Below are positions 1 through 6,857 of a DNA stretch of 14,135 bases, in pieces (the first letter of the stretch is position 1; each line of letters starts with the position of its first letter). The notes under the pieces are model-generated. The model saw nothing but the letters and a program-made list of their open reading frames with translations, was not told the DNA's origin and did no database searches. The stretch comes from Mageeibacillus sp. UBA1193 (GTDB lineage: Bacteria > Bacillota > Clostridia > Saccharofermentanales > Saccharofermentanaceae): contig DBYF01000148.1 of assembly GCA_002310155.1 (NCBI GenBank), positions 1,295 through 15,429 on the forward strand, given 5' to 3'. A program made the translations under genes and the position numbers.

Positions 1-480
1 GTGATCCTGGATCCGAAAGCTTTCATTTCCGAGGTCATCGACGAGAGACTTCCGAATCCGTTTATTCCGGACGCGCCGCAGCGTATCGCTACAGATACGA
101 GTCTGAAGGTCCCGATCCGTTTCGGCGAGACCATCAAGTCATATATCTCCGATCCGTCGCTCGATGCCGGATCCCTGACGTATATCCCGCTCGCACTTGC
201 CGGATGGCTCCGATATCTTCTCGGTGTCGATGATCAGGGTCAGCCGATCGAGCTCAGCTCCGATCCTCTTCTTTCTTCCCTTCAGGAACAGCTGAAGAAT
301 GTAAGATTCGGTGAACCGGAGAGCGTCAAGGGAAATCTGACAGAGCTTCTTTCCAACGATTCCGTCTTCGGAGCTGACCTGGTCAAGTGTGGTCTTTCCG
401 ATAAGATCGAAGGTTATCTCTCTGAACTGATCGCAGGTCCGGGAGCCGTGAGAAACACACTTATCAAGTATCTCGGCTGA
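1..480 (+). CDS. Mannitol dehydrogenase / fructuronate reductase family oxidoreductase, 3' part
   Basis: This is the C-terminal 159 residues of an NAD-dependent long-chain mannitol dehydrogenase family enzyme, the family of UxuB (D-fructuronate reductase), tagaturonate reductase and mannitol 2-dehydrogenase. The diagnostic stretch is NPFIPDAPQRIATDTSLKVP (about residues 19-38), followed by RFGETIKSY and ALAGWLRYLLG, typical of the all-helical C-terminal substrate domain. The N-terminal Rossmann domain and the catalytic Lys/Asn/His region lie upstream of the window. The GTG at base 1 is therefore almost certainly an internal valine and not a start. The gene ends with TGA at 478-480, with no hairpin terminator after it. 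A FadR-type GntR gene 76 bases downstream suggests a hexuronate (glucuronate/galacturonate) or polyol catabolic locus. Which substrate it uses cannot be decided from this fragment. Confidence 0.85.
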   Translation: MILDPKAFISEVIDERLPNPFIPDAPQRIATDTSLKVPIRFGETIKSYISDPSLDAGSLTYIPLALAGWLRYLLGVDDQGQPIELSSDPLLSSLQEQLKNVRFGEPESVKGNLTELLSNDSVFGADLVKCGLSDKIEGYLSELIAGPGAVRNTLIKYLG

Positions 481-492
481 TCCTTCCCAACT

Positions 493-541
493 TGCATACT
501 AGTCGGAAACATTATATATTTATTGATGTTGACGCTAGTAT
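493..541 (+). promoter_or_regulatory. Candidate promoter of the GntR gene flanked by a 7-bp inverted repeat
   Basis: A plausible sigma-A promoter is TTGCAT (493-498), a 16-base spacer and TATATT (515-520). The arms ATACTAG (496-502) and CTAGTAT (535-541) are exact reverse complements and bracket it, one at the -35 and one near the expected transcription start. That is a reasonable layout for autorepression by the downstream FadR-type regulator. A second -10-like hexamer, TATAAG, lies at 539-544. The ribosome binding site AAGGAG (542-547) sits 9 bases before the ATG. The assignment to the GntR protein is inference. Confidence 0.45.
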
Positions 542-556
542 AAGGAGACGGAGAAG

Positions 557-1240
557 ATGAACGTTCCAGAGAAAAGACCCGGCGAGACGAACCGGGAATA
601 TGCTTTCCGAACCATATCCGAGAACATCATCAGCCTGGATATCGAGCCCGGCACCATGATCGGTGAGCAGGAGATCGCCAGTGAACTCGGGCTGTCCAGA
701 ACGCCTGTACACGAGGCTTTTCTCGAACTTTCCAAGTCCAGGATCCTGAATATCCTTCCGCAGAAGGGCTGTCTCGTCTCCATGATCGACTCCGACCTGA
801 TCCGTGAGTCGCGCTTCCTGCGCATCACAGTCGAGACTGCGCTGGTCGAGGATGCCTGCGAACTGGCCAAGGAATCCGATCTCAAGGAACTGGAAGACAA
901 CCTTGCGCTTCAGGAGTTCTACCTGTCCAAGGACGTTGACCGTATCCTCTCTCTCGACAATGAGTTCCACAAGACGATCTACCGCATCTGTAACGCGATG
1001 CAGTGCTATTACATGGTCAGCCTGATGAGCATCCACTTCGACCGCGTTCGAAGCCTCAGCCTTCACTCCGTTAAGGACCTGACCATCGTATCCGACCACA
1101 GAGCGATCTTCGATGCGATCAAGAAGAAGAACCCGAAGGCCGCAAGAGCCGCTTTCCAGAAGCACATGGCCCGTTTCGACCTCGACTGGAACATCATCAC
1201 GCAGGAGTATAAGCAGTACATCTCTGACGGAAGCAAATGA
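557..1240 (+). CDS. GntR family transcriptional regulator, FadR subfamily (FCD domain)
   Basis: A 227-residue DNA-binding regulator. The N-terminal winged helix (about residues 15-77) contains the GntR signature GEQEIASELGLSRTPVHEAF, and the wing reads LPQKGCLVSMI. The C-terminal all-helical FCD ligand domain (about 85-215) shows the full set of metal-binding residues of this subfamily: D134 and H138 in LDNEFHKTIY, H181 in SDHRAIFDAI and H203 in QKHMARF. It should bind a metal and through it a small carboxylate ligand. Length is normal for FadR-type proteins. Lying directly after a fructuronate reductase family gene, it may be a hexuronate-responsive repressor of the UxuR/ExuR kind; that is context inference. 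The ATG at 557 has AAGGAG at good spacing. Its stop overlaps the start of the next gene (ATGA at 1237-1240). Confidence 0.92.
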   Translation: MNVPEKRPGETNREYAFRTISENIISLDIEPGTMIGEQEIASELGLSRTPVHEAFLELSKSRILNILPQKGCLVSMIDSDLIRESRFLRITVETALVEDACELAKESDLKELEDNLALQEFYLSKDVDRILSLDNEFHKTIYRICNAMQCYYMVSLMSIHFDRVRSLSLHSVKDLTIVSDHRAIFDAIKKKNPKAARAAFQKHMARFDLDWNIITQEYKQYISDGSK

Positions 1241-2346
1241 ACCATCTGATGGAGCAAAACAAAGATCTGTGGGAATACCTGACGACCGTGGGTAAGCCGG
1301 TCGTTCTTTATGGTACGGGAAATGGCGCCGATAAGATCCTCGATCAGCTCGAGGCGCGGAACATCCCTGTATCCGGCATTTTTGCGAGCAGCGGATTCGT
1401 GCGCGACAGATCTTTCCGCGGCTTTAAGGTCGAGTCCTATGAGGCGCTGAAAGCACGCTTCCCTGACATGATCGTGCTCCTCTGCTTCGGATCTTCCCTC
1501 CCGGAAGTCGTCGCGAATATCGACCGGATCGCCGGTGAATGCGAAGTTTATGCCCCGGATGTTCCCGTTTATGGAAAAAACCTCTTCGATTCCGCTTTTT
1601 ACGAAGCCCATAAGAACGAACTTTCCGAGGTCCGGGGATTCCTGGAAGATGACCTTTCCAGATCCGTCTTCGATGCGGTCGTTTCCTATAAATTGACGGG
1701 CGTCTATATGTCTTTAAGGCCTGTGGAATCGCCATTAGAGGAAATATCTTCACTCATTTCCCTTCCGGAGAACGCATCTTATATCGACCTTGGCGCATAT
1801 AACGGGGATACCGTTTCCCTTTACACGAAACTCTTCCCCCGGATCCGGAAAATCGTGGCCGTAGAACCGGATGCCCGGAACTTCAGAAAGCTCTCTGAGA
1901 CCACTTCCGCCCTCTTCGGACCGGAAGATGAAGATCCCGCCTCCGGAAACTCCGGGAAAATATCAGTATCCTGCATCCGTGCGCTCGTTTCTGACCATGA
2001 CGGGACCGCTTTTATCCCCAAAAACCGCGGCCGTGGAGGACATGAGACCGCCGACGCCACGAAAGGCGAGAACCTTACAGCCGTGTCTCTTGTAACACTG
2101 TTATCGGACCTTCCGGCAAGCCTCATCAAGCTCGATGTCGAAGGGAATGAGCTCGCAGCGCTGAAAGGCGGCGAAAATATCATTCTTCGGGACAGGCCTT
2201 CCCTGATCGTATCGTGTTATCACCGCAGTGAAGACCTTTTTACACTGCCTCTTCTTCTCAAGAAACTTGTCCCGGTATACCGCGTCTACATGCGCCATCA
2301 TCCGCATCTTCTCTGCTGGGATACGGAGTTTATATTCACTCTCTGA
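1237..2346 (+). CDS. FkbM family SAM-dependent methyltransferase with N-terminal Rossmann-like domain
   Basis: A 369-residue protein of two parts. Residues about 20-115 resemble a nucleotide-binding Rossmann-like domain: VVLYGTGNGADKIL at 22-35, then a sugar-nucleotide-enzyme type pattern with VLLCFGS. Residues about 180-365 are an FkbM (Methyltransf_21) domain: SAM motif I YIDLGAYNGDTV (182-193), motif II with the acidic residue in AVEPDARN (from 208), and the family hallmark IKLDVEGNELAALKGG (297-312). Such enzymes O-methylate sugars or other small hydroxylated substrates; the substrate here is unknown. The start overlaps the GntR stop by 4 bases, which suggests translational coupling. GGAAG at 1229-1233 is the likely ribosome binding site. 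An in-frame ATG at 1249 is an alternative start. No hairpin terminator follows the stop, only T-rich DNA (2361-2397). Confidence 0.85.
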   Translation: MNHLMEQNKDLWEYLTTVGKPVVLYGTGNGADKILDQLEARNIPVSGIFASSGFVRDRSFRGFKVESYEALKARFPDMIVLLCFGSSLPEVVANIDRIAGECEVYAPDVPVYGKNLFDSAFYEAHKNELSEVRGFLEDDLSRSVFDAVVSYKLTGVYMSLRPVESPLEEISSLISLPENASYIDLGAYNGDTVSLYTKLFPRIRKIVAVEPDARNFRKLSETTSALFGPEDEDPASGNSGKISVSCIRALVSDHDGTAFIPKNRGRGGHETADATKGENLTAVSLVTLLSDLPASLIKLDVEGNELAALKGGENIILRDRPSLIVSCYHRSEDLFTLPLLLKKLVPVYRVYMRHHPHLLCWDTEFIFTL

Positions 2347-2406
2347 TGAATAGCTCCTCTAATTTGCTTTTTTCTCCCTGTTGATTTGCCTTTTTTATCT
2401 GTAGAA

Positions 2407-2454
2407 TATAATTAGGTCGGGTCTGTTCTTAGCGGGCCCGGGAATGGGAGAAGG
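2407..2454 (+). promoter_or_regulatory. Candidate promoter and leader of zinc-ribbon copy 1
   Basis: A perfect -10 hexamer TATAAT lies at 2407-2412. The possible -35 boxes are imperfectly spaced: TTGATT (2381-2386, 20 bases) and TTGCCT (2386-2391, 15 bases). The early leader can fold CGGGTCT (2418-2424) against GGGCCCG (2434-2440), with some G-U pairs. A strong ribosome binding site GGGAGAAGG (2446-2454) precedes the ATG at 2460. The promoter separates the duplicated cassette from the FkbM gene. Confidence 0.5.
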
Positions 2455-2459
2455 AATTT

Positions 2460-3707
2460 ATGGCTAAGAACTGTCCGGGGTGCGGTGCCCCGTTAGAGTA
2501 TGATCCGGGTTTTGATGCCCTGGTCTGCGGCGCCTGCGGCAATATCGTCGATCCGAAGTCTTTACCGGACGCAGACGATTTCTACATTAATCTCGATTCA
2601 AATGAACCCGTCGATCTGGAAGATACGCTCGAGGAAGAAGAGCTCTCCGGCGAGACATATGACTGCCACATCTATACGTGCAGCCAGTGCGGAGGCGAAG
2701 TCATCGTCTCCGGAACAGAAGCGTCCACGAAGTGTATGTACTGCGGATCCACAGCTGTGGTATTCAACCGTATCGCTCAGGAACGCCGTCCGGACTACAT
2801 CGTCCCCTTCAAGATCACGAAGGAAGAGGCGGTCGCCAACGTAAAGAAAAAGCTCAAAGCCGGACTTTTCGTACCGGGTTTCTTTAAGAAAGCAGAACCC
2901 ACCGTTATCCGGGGGATCTATGTCCCGTACTTCCTCTTCGAAGGATGGTATACGGATACCCAGAGATTCCATATCGGTAACACTACGAAGATCTTTGACG
3001 CGGAATGTGATTTTGTAGACCTTCCGGTCGAGGCTTGTAAAGCACTTGCGGACCAGACCTCCGCACAGCTCGATCCCTTCTACTTGAATGAGAAGGTGCC
3101 GTTCGAATCTTCCTATCTCATGGGTTTTTATTCCAACGTTCAGGACCTGGAGCTCAAGGCCGCGAAAGGCACGGCACAGGGCAAGGCCCGTTCCATGGTG
3201 GACGCGGAAGTCATCAAGCAGGGACGCGTAAGCAGCGATAAGCGCGTAACGTCTGTCCCGAAGTCGGAACTCGCATATTCTTCCTATGCATTACTCCCGG
3301 TATGGTTCATCTCCATCGAGAAGAAGGGTACTCCGTACACTTTCCTCGTCAATGGCCAGACGGGAAGAGTTGTAGGTACGGTTCCGTGGAACCGTGTTCT
3401 GGCAGGCATCATGCTCGCCACCTTCTTTATCGCGATGGCAGGTATCTCGACCTGGTTCTTCATTCAGTCGGGAATCCTTCCGGCAGCTCTCGGACTGGAG
3501 AGCAAAGCCGGTGTCGGTGTTGCAAGCTCGAGAAGAGATCCTGTAGACTCCTACGAGATCCTCGGCGGATTATCGATCATCAGTGCCGCCGGCGGTCTCT
3601 TCTGGTATGGATTCGGCAAGTTTAAGAAGATCGTTACGAATCTCAATCTCTCGAGATCCGTCGTTACATTCATCTTTTCGAAAAAGAGACAGGGGGATGC
3701 CAAATGA
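2460..3707 (+). CDS. Double zinc-ribbon membrane protein, copy 1
   Basis: A 415-residue protein of unknown function. The N-terminus holds two four-cysteine zinc ribbons: C5/C8/C23/C26 (CPGCGAP...CGACGN, TFIIB-like) and C74/C77/C92/C95 (CSQCGGE...CMYCGS). An acidic linker (about 44-66) separates them. A long soluble middle region (about 100-310) follows, with the repeated-family phrases RGIYVPYF, SSYLMGFYSN and GTPYTFLVNGQTG. Two hydrophobic membrane segments come next (about 313-335 and 367-386), then a basic tail ending KKRQGDAK. There is no signal peptide, so the ribbons should be cytoplasmic. The order zinc ribbons, beta-rich middle, two C-terminal membrane helices recalls B. subtilis YdjG, which helps tether the phage-shock protein complex to the membrane; the link is architectural inference only. 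The next gene overlaps by ATGA (3704-3707). A paralogue lies at 3957-5201. Confidence 0.85.
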   Translation: MAKNCPGCGAPLEYDPGFDALVCGACGNIVDPKSLPDADDFYINLDSNEPVDLEDTLEEEELSGETYDCHIYTCSQCGGEVIVSGTEASTKCMYCGSTAVVFNRIAQERRPDYIVPFKITKEEAVANVKKKLKAGLFVPGFFKKAEPTVIRGIYVPYFLFEGWYTDTQRFHIGNTTKIFDAECDFVDLPVEACKALADQTSAQLDPFYLNEKVPFESSYLMGFYSNVQDLELKAAKGTAQGKARSMVDAEVIKQGRVSSDKRVTSVPKSELAYSSYALLPVWFISIEKKGTPYTFLVNGQTGRVVGTVPWNRVLAGIMLATFFIAMAGISTWFFIQSGILPAALGLESKAGVGVASSRRDPVDSYEILGGLSIISAAGGLFWYGFGKFKKIVTNLNLSRSVVTFIFSKKRQGDAK

Positions 3708-3877
3708 TCTTAATTCTTATGTGTTATGTAGCCTCGATCATCGCTTCTGCCGGACTGGCCTTCCTGTTCGTATCGAATATCCTTCAGAAGTCCAACAGCT
3801 TCGGTTCCGAAGAGCAGGAGCCTGCCTGCATGAAGAGATTCAAGCTTATGGATGTGGATCAGAAACCGAAGATGTAA
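3704..3877 (+). CDS. Small single-pass membrane protein with CMKRF motif, copy 1 (57 aa)
   Basis: A 57-residue open frame starting at the ATG that overlaps the preceding stop (ATGA, 3704-3707), with AGGGGG at 3691-3696 as ribosome binding site, and ending TAA at 3875-3877. Residues 1-24 form one membrane segment (MILILMCYVASIIASAGLAF and on). They are followed by a polar tail that contains CMKRF at 42-46 and ends in lysines. It occupies exactly the position of the 111-residue protein after the second zinc-ribbon gene, including the 4-base overlap and the CMKRF motif, which is the main argument that it is real. Function unknown. It is probably a partner of the zinc-ribbon protein and translationally coupled to it. 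Confidence 0.72.
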   Translation: MILILMCYVASIIASAGLAFLFVSNILQKSNSFGSEEQEPACMKRFKLMDVDQKPKM

Positions 3878-3908
3878 GAGTGCTTTTCGAAAAGGACCTT
3901 AGGGTTCC

Positions 3909-3947
3909 TGCTATGATATAGTGTAGTTATAGATTCGTTTTGGGGGG
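3909..3947 (+). promoter_or_regulatory. Extended -10 promoter and RBS of zinc-ribbon copy 2
   Basis: TGCTATGAT (3909-3917) is an extended -10 element (TGn plus TATGAT, one mismatch to consensus) with no convincing -35, as usual for that promoter class. The ribosome binding site GGGGGGT (about 3942-3948) precedes the ATG at 3957. The 79-base gap between the cassette copies contains no convincing terminator, so read-through from copy 1 is also possible. Confidence 0.5.
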
Positions 3948-3956
3948 TAAACGGGC

Positions 3957-5201
3957 ATGGCTAAGAGTTGTCCGGGGTGCGGTGCACCGATGGAATATGA
4001 TCCGGGATTTGATTCGCTGGTATGTACCGTATGCGGTAATATCATCGATCCGAAGACACTGCCGGATGCAGACAGTTTCTACTACGATAATCCGGATGCC
4101 GATGAGACACCGGAAGATATCAAGGATACGCTCTCTGAGTTCGAAGAACTGACCGGAGAGATGTATGACCGGCATGTCTATAAATGCAGCCAGTGCGCCG
4201 GTGAGGTCCTCGTGTCCGGAACCGAGATCTCGACAAGATGTATCTACTGCGGATCGACATCGGTCGTATTTTCCAGGATCTCGAAGGAGAACCGTCCGGA
4301 TATGATCGTACCTTTCTCGGTCACGAAGGAAGAAGCCATTAATACTGTGAAGAAAAACATCCTTTCCGGTGCTTTTATGCCGAGAGGATTTAAGAAGATC
4401 GACCCGGAACTCGTCCGCGGCATCTATATCCCGTACTTCACATACAATGGCGCGATCTCTGACACACAGCAGCACCGCATCGGAGTTACGGAAAAGTCCT
4501 ATGTGTTCGATGGAAGTGCCGAATTTGAAAACCTTCTGGTCGAGTGCTGTAACGCTCTCGATGACCGTTCCACGGCTCTGCTGGAACCCTATAATGTAAA
4601 GGCGGCAGTCGAATTTGATACATCTTATCTCATGGGTTTTTACTCGAATATCCAGGATGTTACTCCGAAAAAGGCACAGGGTATGGCAGAGCTGAAAGCA
4701 AAAACGATCTTCAATTCCCAGATGCGTCAGCTCACGAAGGACAGCAGCGCGAAGACCGTATCCTCGAATCCGAAACTGGAGATGCATCGCACGGGGTATG
4801 TCCTTCTTCCTGCCTGGTTCATCACGATCAACGCAAAGGGAACCCCCTATACTTTCCTCGTAAACGGTCAGTCCGGCCGCTGTACCGGTACCGCGCCCTG
4901 GAGCAAAGCAAAGGTCTATGGAACGATCTTGGCGGCAACAGCTGTCCTCTGGACGATCCTCTTTACGTTACTCGCACAATTTGAATACCCGCATATCGAA
5001 AAGATCACGGATTTCAATGTGGCAGATGAACTGATCTACAGCGGAAAGATGCAGCTCGCAGCAGGCGTCATCGGGGTCGCGGCCGGCATCATACTGACCA
5101 TCGCGATCAAGAAGTTTTTGCGTCTGATCCCGAAGCTGAAGCGTACCGGCTCCGTTTCGACCCACATTTTCGCCAGAAGAAGACAGGGAGGTGTCAAATG
5201 A
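3957..5201 (+). CDS. Double zinc-ribbon membrane protein, copy 2
   Basis: A 414-residue paralogue of the protein at 2460-3707. Over the first 42 residues 34 are identical, and similarity continues through the middle and into the tail. Zinc ribbons are C5/C8/C23/C26 and C77/C80/C95/C98. The middle region again has RGIYIPYF, SYLMGFYSN and GTPYTFLVNGQSG. Two membrane helices (about 322-340 and 366-384) and a basic tail RRRQGGVK follow. All eight cysteines are kept in both copies, so both are probably functional. The loop between the membrane helices differs strongly (FEYPHIEKITDFNVADELIY here against a Gly/Ser-rich loop in copy 1), which hints at different external or partner contacts. The stop overlaps the next start by ATGA (5198-5201). 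Function unknown; see copy 1 for the YdjG-like architecture. Confidence 0.85.
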   Translation: MAKSCPGCGAPMEYDPGFDSLVCTVCGNIIDPKTLPDADSFYYDNPDADETPEDIKDTLSEFEELTGEMYDRHVYKCSQCAGEVLVSGTEISTRCIYCGSTSVVFSRISKENRPDMIVPFSVTKEEAINTVKKNILSGAFMPRGFKKIDPELVRGIYIPYFTYNGAISDTQQHRIGVTEKSYVFDGSAEFENLLVECCNALDDRSTALLEPYNVKAAVEFDTSYLMGFYSNIQDVTPKKAQGMAELKAKTIFNSQMRQLTKDSSAKTVSSNPKLEMHRTGYVLLPAWFITINAKGTPYTFLVNGQSGRCTGTAPWSKAKVYGTILAATAVLWTILFTLLAQFEYPHIEKITDFNVADELIYSGKMQLAAGVIGVAAGIILTIAIKKFLRLIPKLKRTGSVSTHIFARRRQGGVK

Positions 5202-5533
5202 ACCCGCTCCTATTTACACTCATGCGTTTAGATGCAGGTGATGATATAAGAGAAAAATGGCACAATAAGATGCTCGAAGATTCTCTTAATGATGTTCGGA
5301 GATTTGCTATCATCATCACAATGCTGCTCTGTGTTCTTGCACTGGCAGTTGTTATGCTCGTCGTAGCGAAGATCCTCGAAAAGAAGAACGACTACGGCGA
5401 CGAGGATGAGATGCATATGCGGAAATCCAGGGCTTCCTCCGTTTCCGTCAACGCCAGAGTTTACTCGGACCTTGCCTCGGGATCCATCAACTGCATGAAG
5501 CGCTTCACGTATAACGAAGTCACTAAGCGGTGA
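5198..5533 (+). CDS. Small single-pass membrane protein with CMKRF motif, copy 2 (111 aa)
   Basis: A 111-residue protein whose ATG overlaps the zinc-ribbon stop, with a strong ribosome binding site AGGGAGGTG at 5186-5194. It has a charged N-terminal stretch (1-35, DDIREKWHNKMLEDSLNDVRR), one long membrane helix (about 36-60), an acidic/basic linker (KKNDYGDEDEMHMRK), a Ser-rich segment and CMKRF at 99-103, eight residues before the C-terminal residue. It matches the 57-residue protein of copy 1 in gene position, in membrane-helix-then-CMKRF order and in the pentapeptide, but it carries an N-terminal extension of about 35 residues and a longer linker. Function unknown. Its stop is 10 bases from the convergent galactokinase stop. 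Confidence 0.82.
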   Translation: MNPLLFTLMRLDAGDDIREKWHNKMLEDSLNDVRRFAIIITMLLCVLALAVVMLVVAKILEKKNDYGDEDEMHMRKSRASSVSVNARVYSDLASGSINCMKRFTYNEVTKR

Positions 5534-5538
5534 CCTTC
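5516..5538. other. Hairpin over the convergent gene ends
   Basis: GAAGTCAC (5516-5523) pairs with GTGACCTTC (5530-5538) around the loop TAAGCG, with one bulged base. It spans the stop of the small membrane gene and lies just past the galactokinase stop. There is no T-run on either side, so it is at best a weak bidirectional terminator. Confidence 0.3.
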
Positions 5539-5543
5539 TACGA

Positions 5544-6845
5544 TCAGATGAGCTGAACTGCGCCCACCGGTCGGATCTGAAGGATATGGCAGCTGCCCTC
5601 TCCGAAGACCTCTTCAAGAGTACTGACATATTCGTCTACTTTCGCCCTCGGTACAAATGCCTGGATCGTCCCGGCAAAACCGCCGCCGTGCACACGGCAC
5701 GCGCCCTCTTCCCCAAGGACCCTTCTACTCAGCATCAGCGCCATCGGGATCGCCTGCGATGTCGGATCTTTCGCGCTGTACAGGTTCTGAAGAAGATTTG
5801 CAGAGGACTCTCCGGACGCATTTACCAGTTTCAGGAATTTCGGGATATCCCCGTCATCGAGCGCCTGCGCCTCTTCACGGACACGGGCGTTTTCTGTCAG
5901 AAAATGCGCGCTCCTGAGGATCGCACGGTCACTGATCCCCGGCGCAGACCGGAGTTCCGCAAGCTTACTGTAGAATGCATTTTCATCGATCTCGGAAAGA
6001 TACTCTTTCCCGAAGTATCCGGCAACCGCTCTCATCTCTCCCGGGATCGCGGAATACTCCGAAGACAGGTCCGCATGACTTCCCTTCGTATCGGTAATGA
6101 TAAGAGAAAAACCTGCTTCTTCCATATTAAATTGATGACCATCTATCTTTGGTTCATTCGTGTTTCTGAAGTCGATCTCGACAAGATTTCCAACCGAGGA
6201 TGCCATCTGGTCCATAAGGCCGCTGGCCTTGCCGAAATACCTGTTCTCCGCGATCTGTCCGTATTTCGCGATCTCGACTGCGCCGGCTCTGCCGCCGTTA
6301 TCGCGGTAGTCGATGATCTTCCCGATCAGGACCTCAAACGCCGCTGAAGACGAAAGCCCGCTTCCGGAAAGGACATTCGAAGTAACATACGCGTCAAAGC
6401 CGGTAACATCTGCTCCCTGCGCGGTAAACTGTGCCGCCACGCCGCGGATCAGGGCCTGTGTCGTCTCTTTTTCAGACTCTCGGGGCTCTGTATCGGAGAT
6501 GTCCACCTCCGTCATCGGATAACCTTCGGACTGGATCCTGATTACCTTATCTTCTCTTCCAGAGACAATAGCGATCATGTCCAGATCGACGGCCGCCGCG
6601 AGCACTCTTCCCTTCTGGTGATCCGTATGGTTTCCGCCGATCTCGGATCTTCCCGGCGCCGAAAAAACCGAGATATCCGGATCCTTCTCCGCAACCTCGG
6701 GGAAGACTTTTCCAAACTCTTCCAGTGCGCGGATGTAGCGGTCCTTCTGCATGGTAAGGACGGCAGGTGCTTTTCCATAGAGATCCGAAAAAGCACCATC
6801 CAATTCGGATTCATTTATCTTCATCAATATGTCTCGGATCTTCAT
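5544..6845 (-). CDS. galK: Galactokinase (GHMP kinase family)
   Basis: A 433-residue GHMP kinase that should phosphorylate galactose (or a related sugar) at C1 with ATP, the first step of the Leloir pathway. Visible motifs are the galactokinase substrate signature APGRSEIGGNHTDHQ (63-77), the phosphate-binding loop GSGLSSSAA (161-169), the catalytic aspartate D212 in GLMDQ, and the third motif CRVHGGGFAGTIQA (383-396). The signature differs from the textbook GRVNLIGEHTDY by having EIGGNHTDHQ, a variant I associate with Clostridia. The N-terminus is some 30 residues longer than in E. coli GalK. The ATG at 6845 has GAGG at suitable distance; an ATG seven codons in is possible. It lies 12 bases after the metallophosphoesterase stop, so they form an operon. 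No galT or galE is in view, so the sugar specificity is not certain. Confidence 0.88.
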   Translation of the reverse strand: MKIRDILMKINESELDGAFSDLYGKAPAVLTMQKDRYIRALEEFGKVFPEVAEKDPDISVFSAPGRSEIGGNHTDHQKGRVLAAAVDLDMIAIVSGREDKVIRIQSEGYPMTEVDISDTEPRESEKETTQALIRGVAAQFTAQGADVTGFDAYVTSNVLSGSGLSSSAAFEVLIGKIIDYRDNGGRAGAVEIAKYGQIAENRYFGKASGLMDQMASSVGNLVEIDFRNTNEPKIDGHQFNMEEAGFSLIITDTKGSHADLSSEYSAIPGEMRAVAGYFGKEYLSEIDENAFYSKLAELRSAPGISDRAILRSAHFLTENARVREEAQALDDGDIPKFLKLVNASGESSANLLQNLYSAKDPTSQAIPMALMLSRRVLGEEGACRVHGGGFAGTIQAFVPRAKVDEYVSTLEEVFGEGSCHILQIRPVGAVQLI

Positions 6846-6857
6846 AGTGTACCTCGG

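Larger units (their letters stand above)
2460..5533 (+). repeat. Diverged tandem duplication of a two-gene cassette
   Basis: Unit 1 (2460-3877) and unit 2 (3957-5533) have the same order and junctions: a double zinc-ribbon membrane gene, a 4-base ATGA overlap, then a small membrane protein ending in a CMKRF-bearing tail. DNA similarity is highest at the 5' ends of the zinc-ribbon genes (shared TGTCCGGGGTGCGGTGC near each start) and falls off toward the small genes. The duplication is therefore old rather than recent. Confidence 0.85.

Noticed and set aside
512..1165. A 217-codon minus-strand frame
   Set aside because: Antisense to the FadR-type regulator with its complete DNA-binding and metal-binding motifs.
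2347..2406. T-rich stretch after the FkbM gene as a terminator
   Set aside because: There are T-runs but no stem before them, so no intrinsic terminator can be supported.
3583..3921. A 112-codon plus-strand frame over the end of zinc-ribbon copy 1 and the 57-aa gene
   Set aside because: Arg/Ser-rich low-quality translation, no ribosome binding site, and it conflicts with the small membrane gene that has positional support from copy 2.
3927..4787. A 286-codon minus-strand frame
   Set aside because: Antisense to zinc-ribbon copy 2; the cysteine motifs prove the plus-strand reading.
2460..5533. Recent tandem duplication or assembly artefact
   Set aside because: The copies differ throughout at both DNA and protein level, and the small genes differ in length, so this is an old biological duplication.
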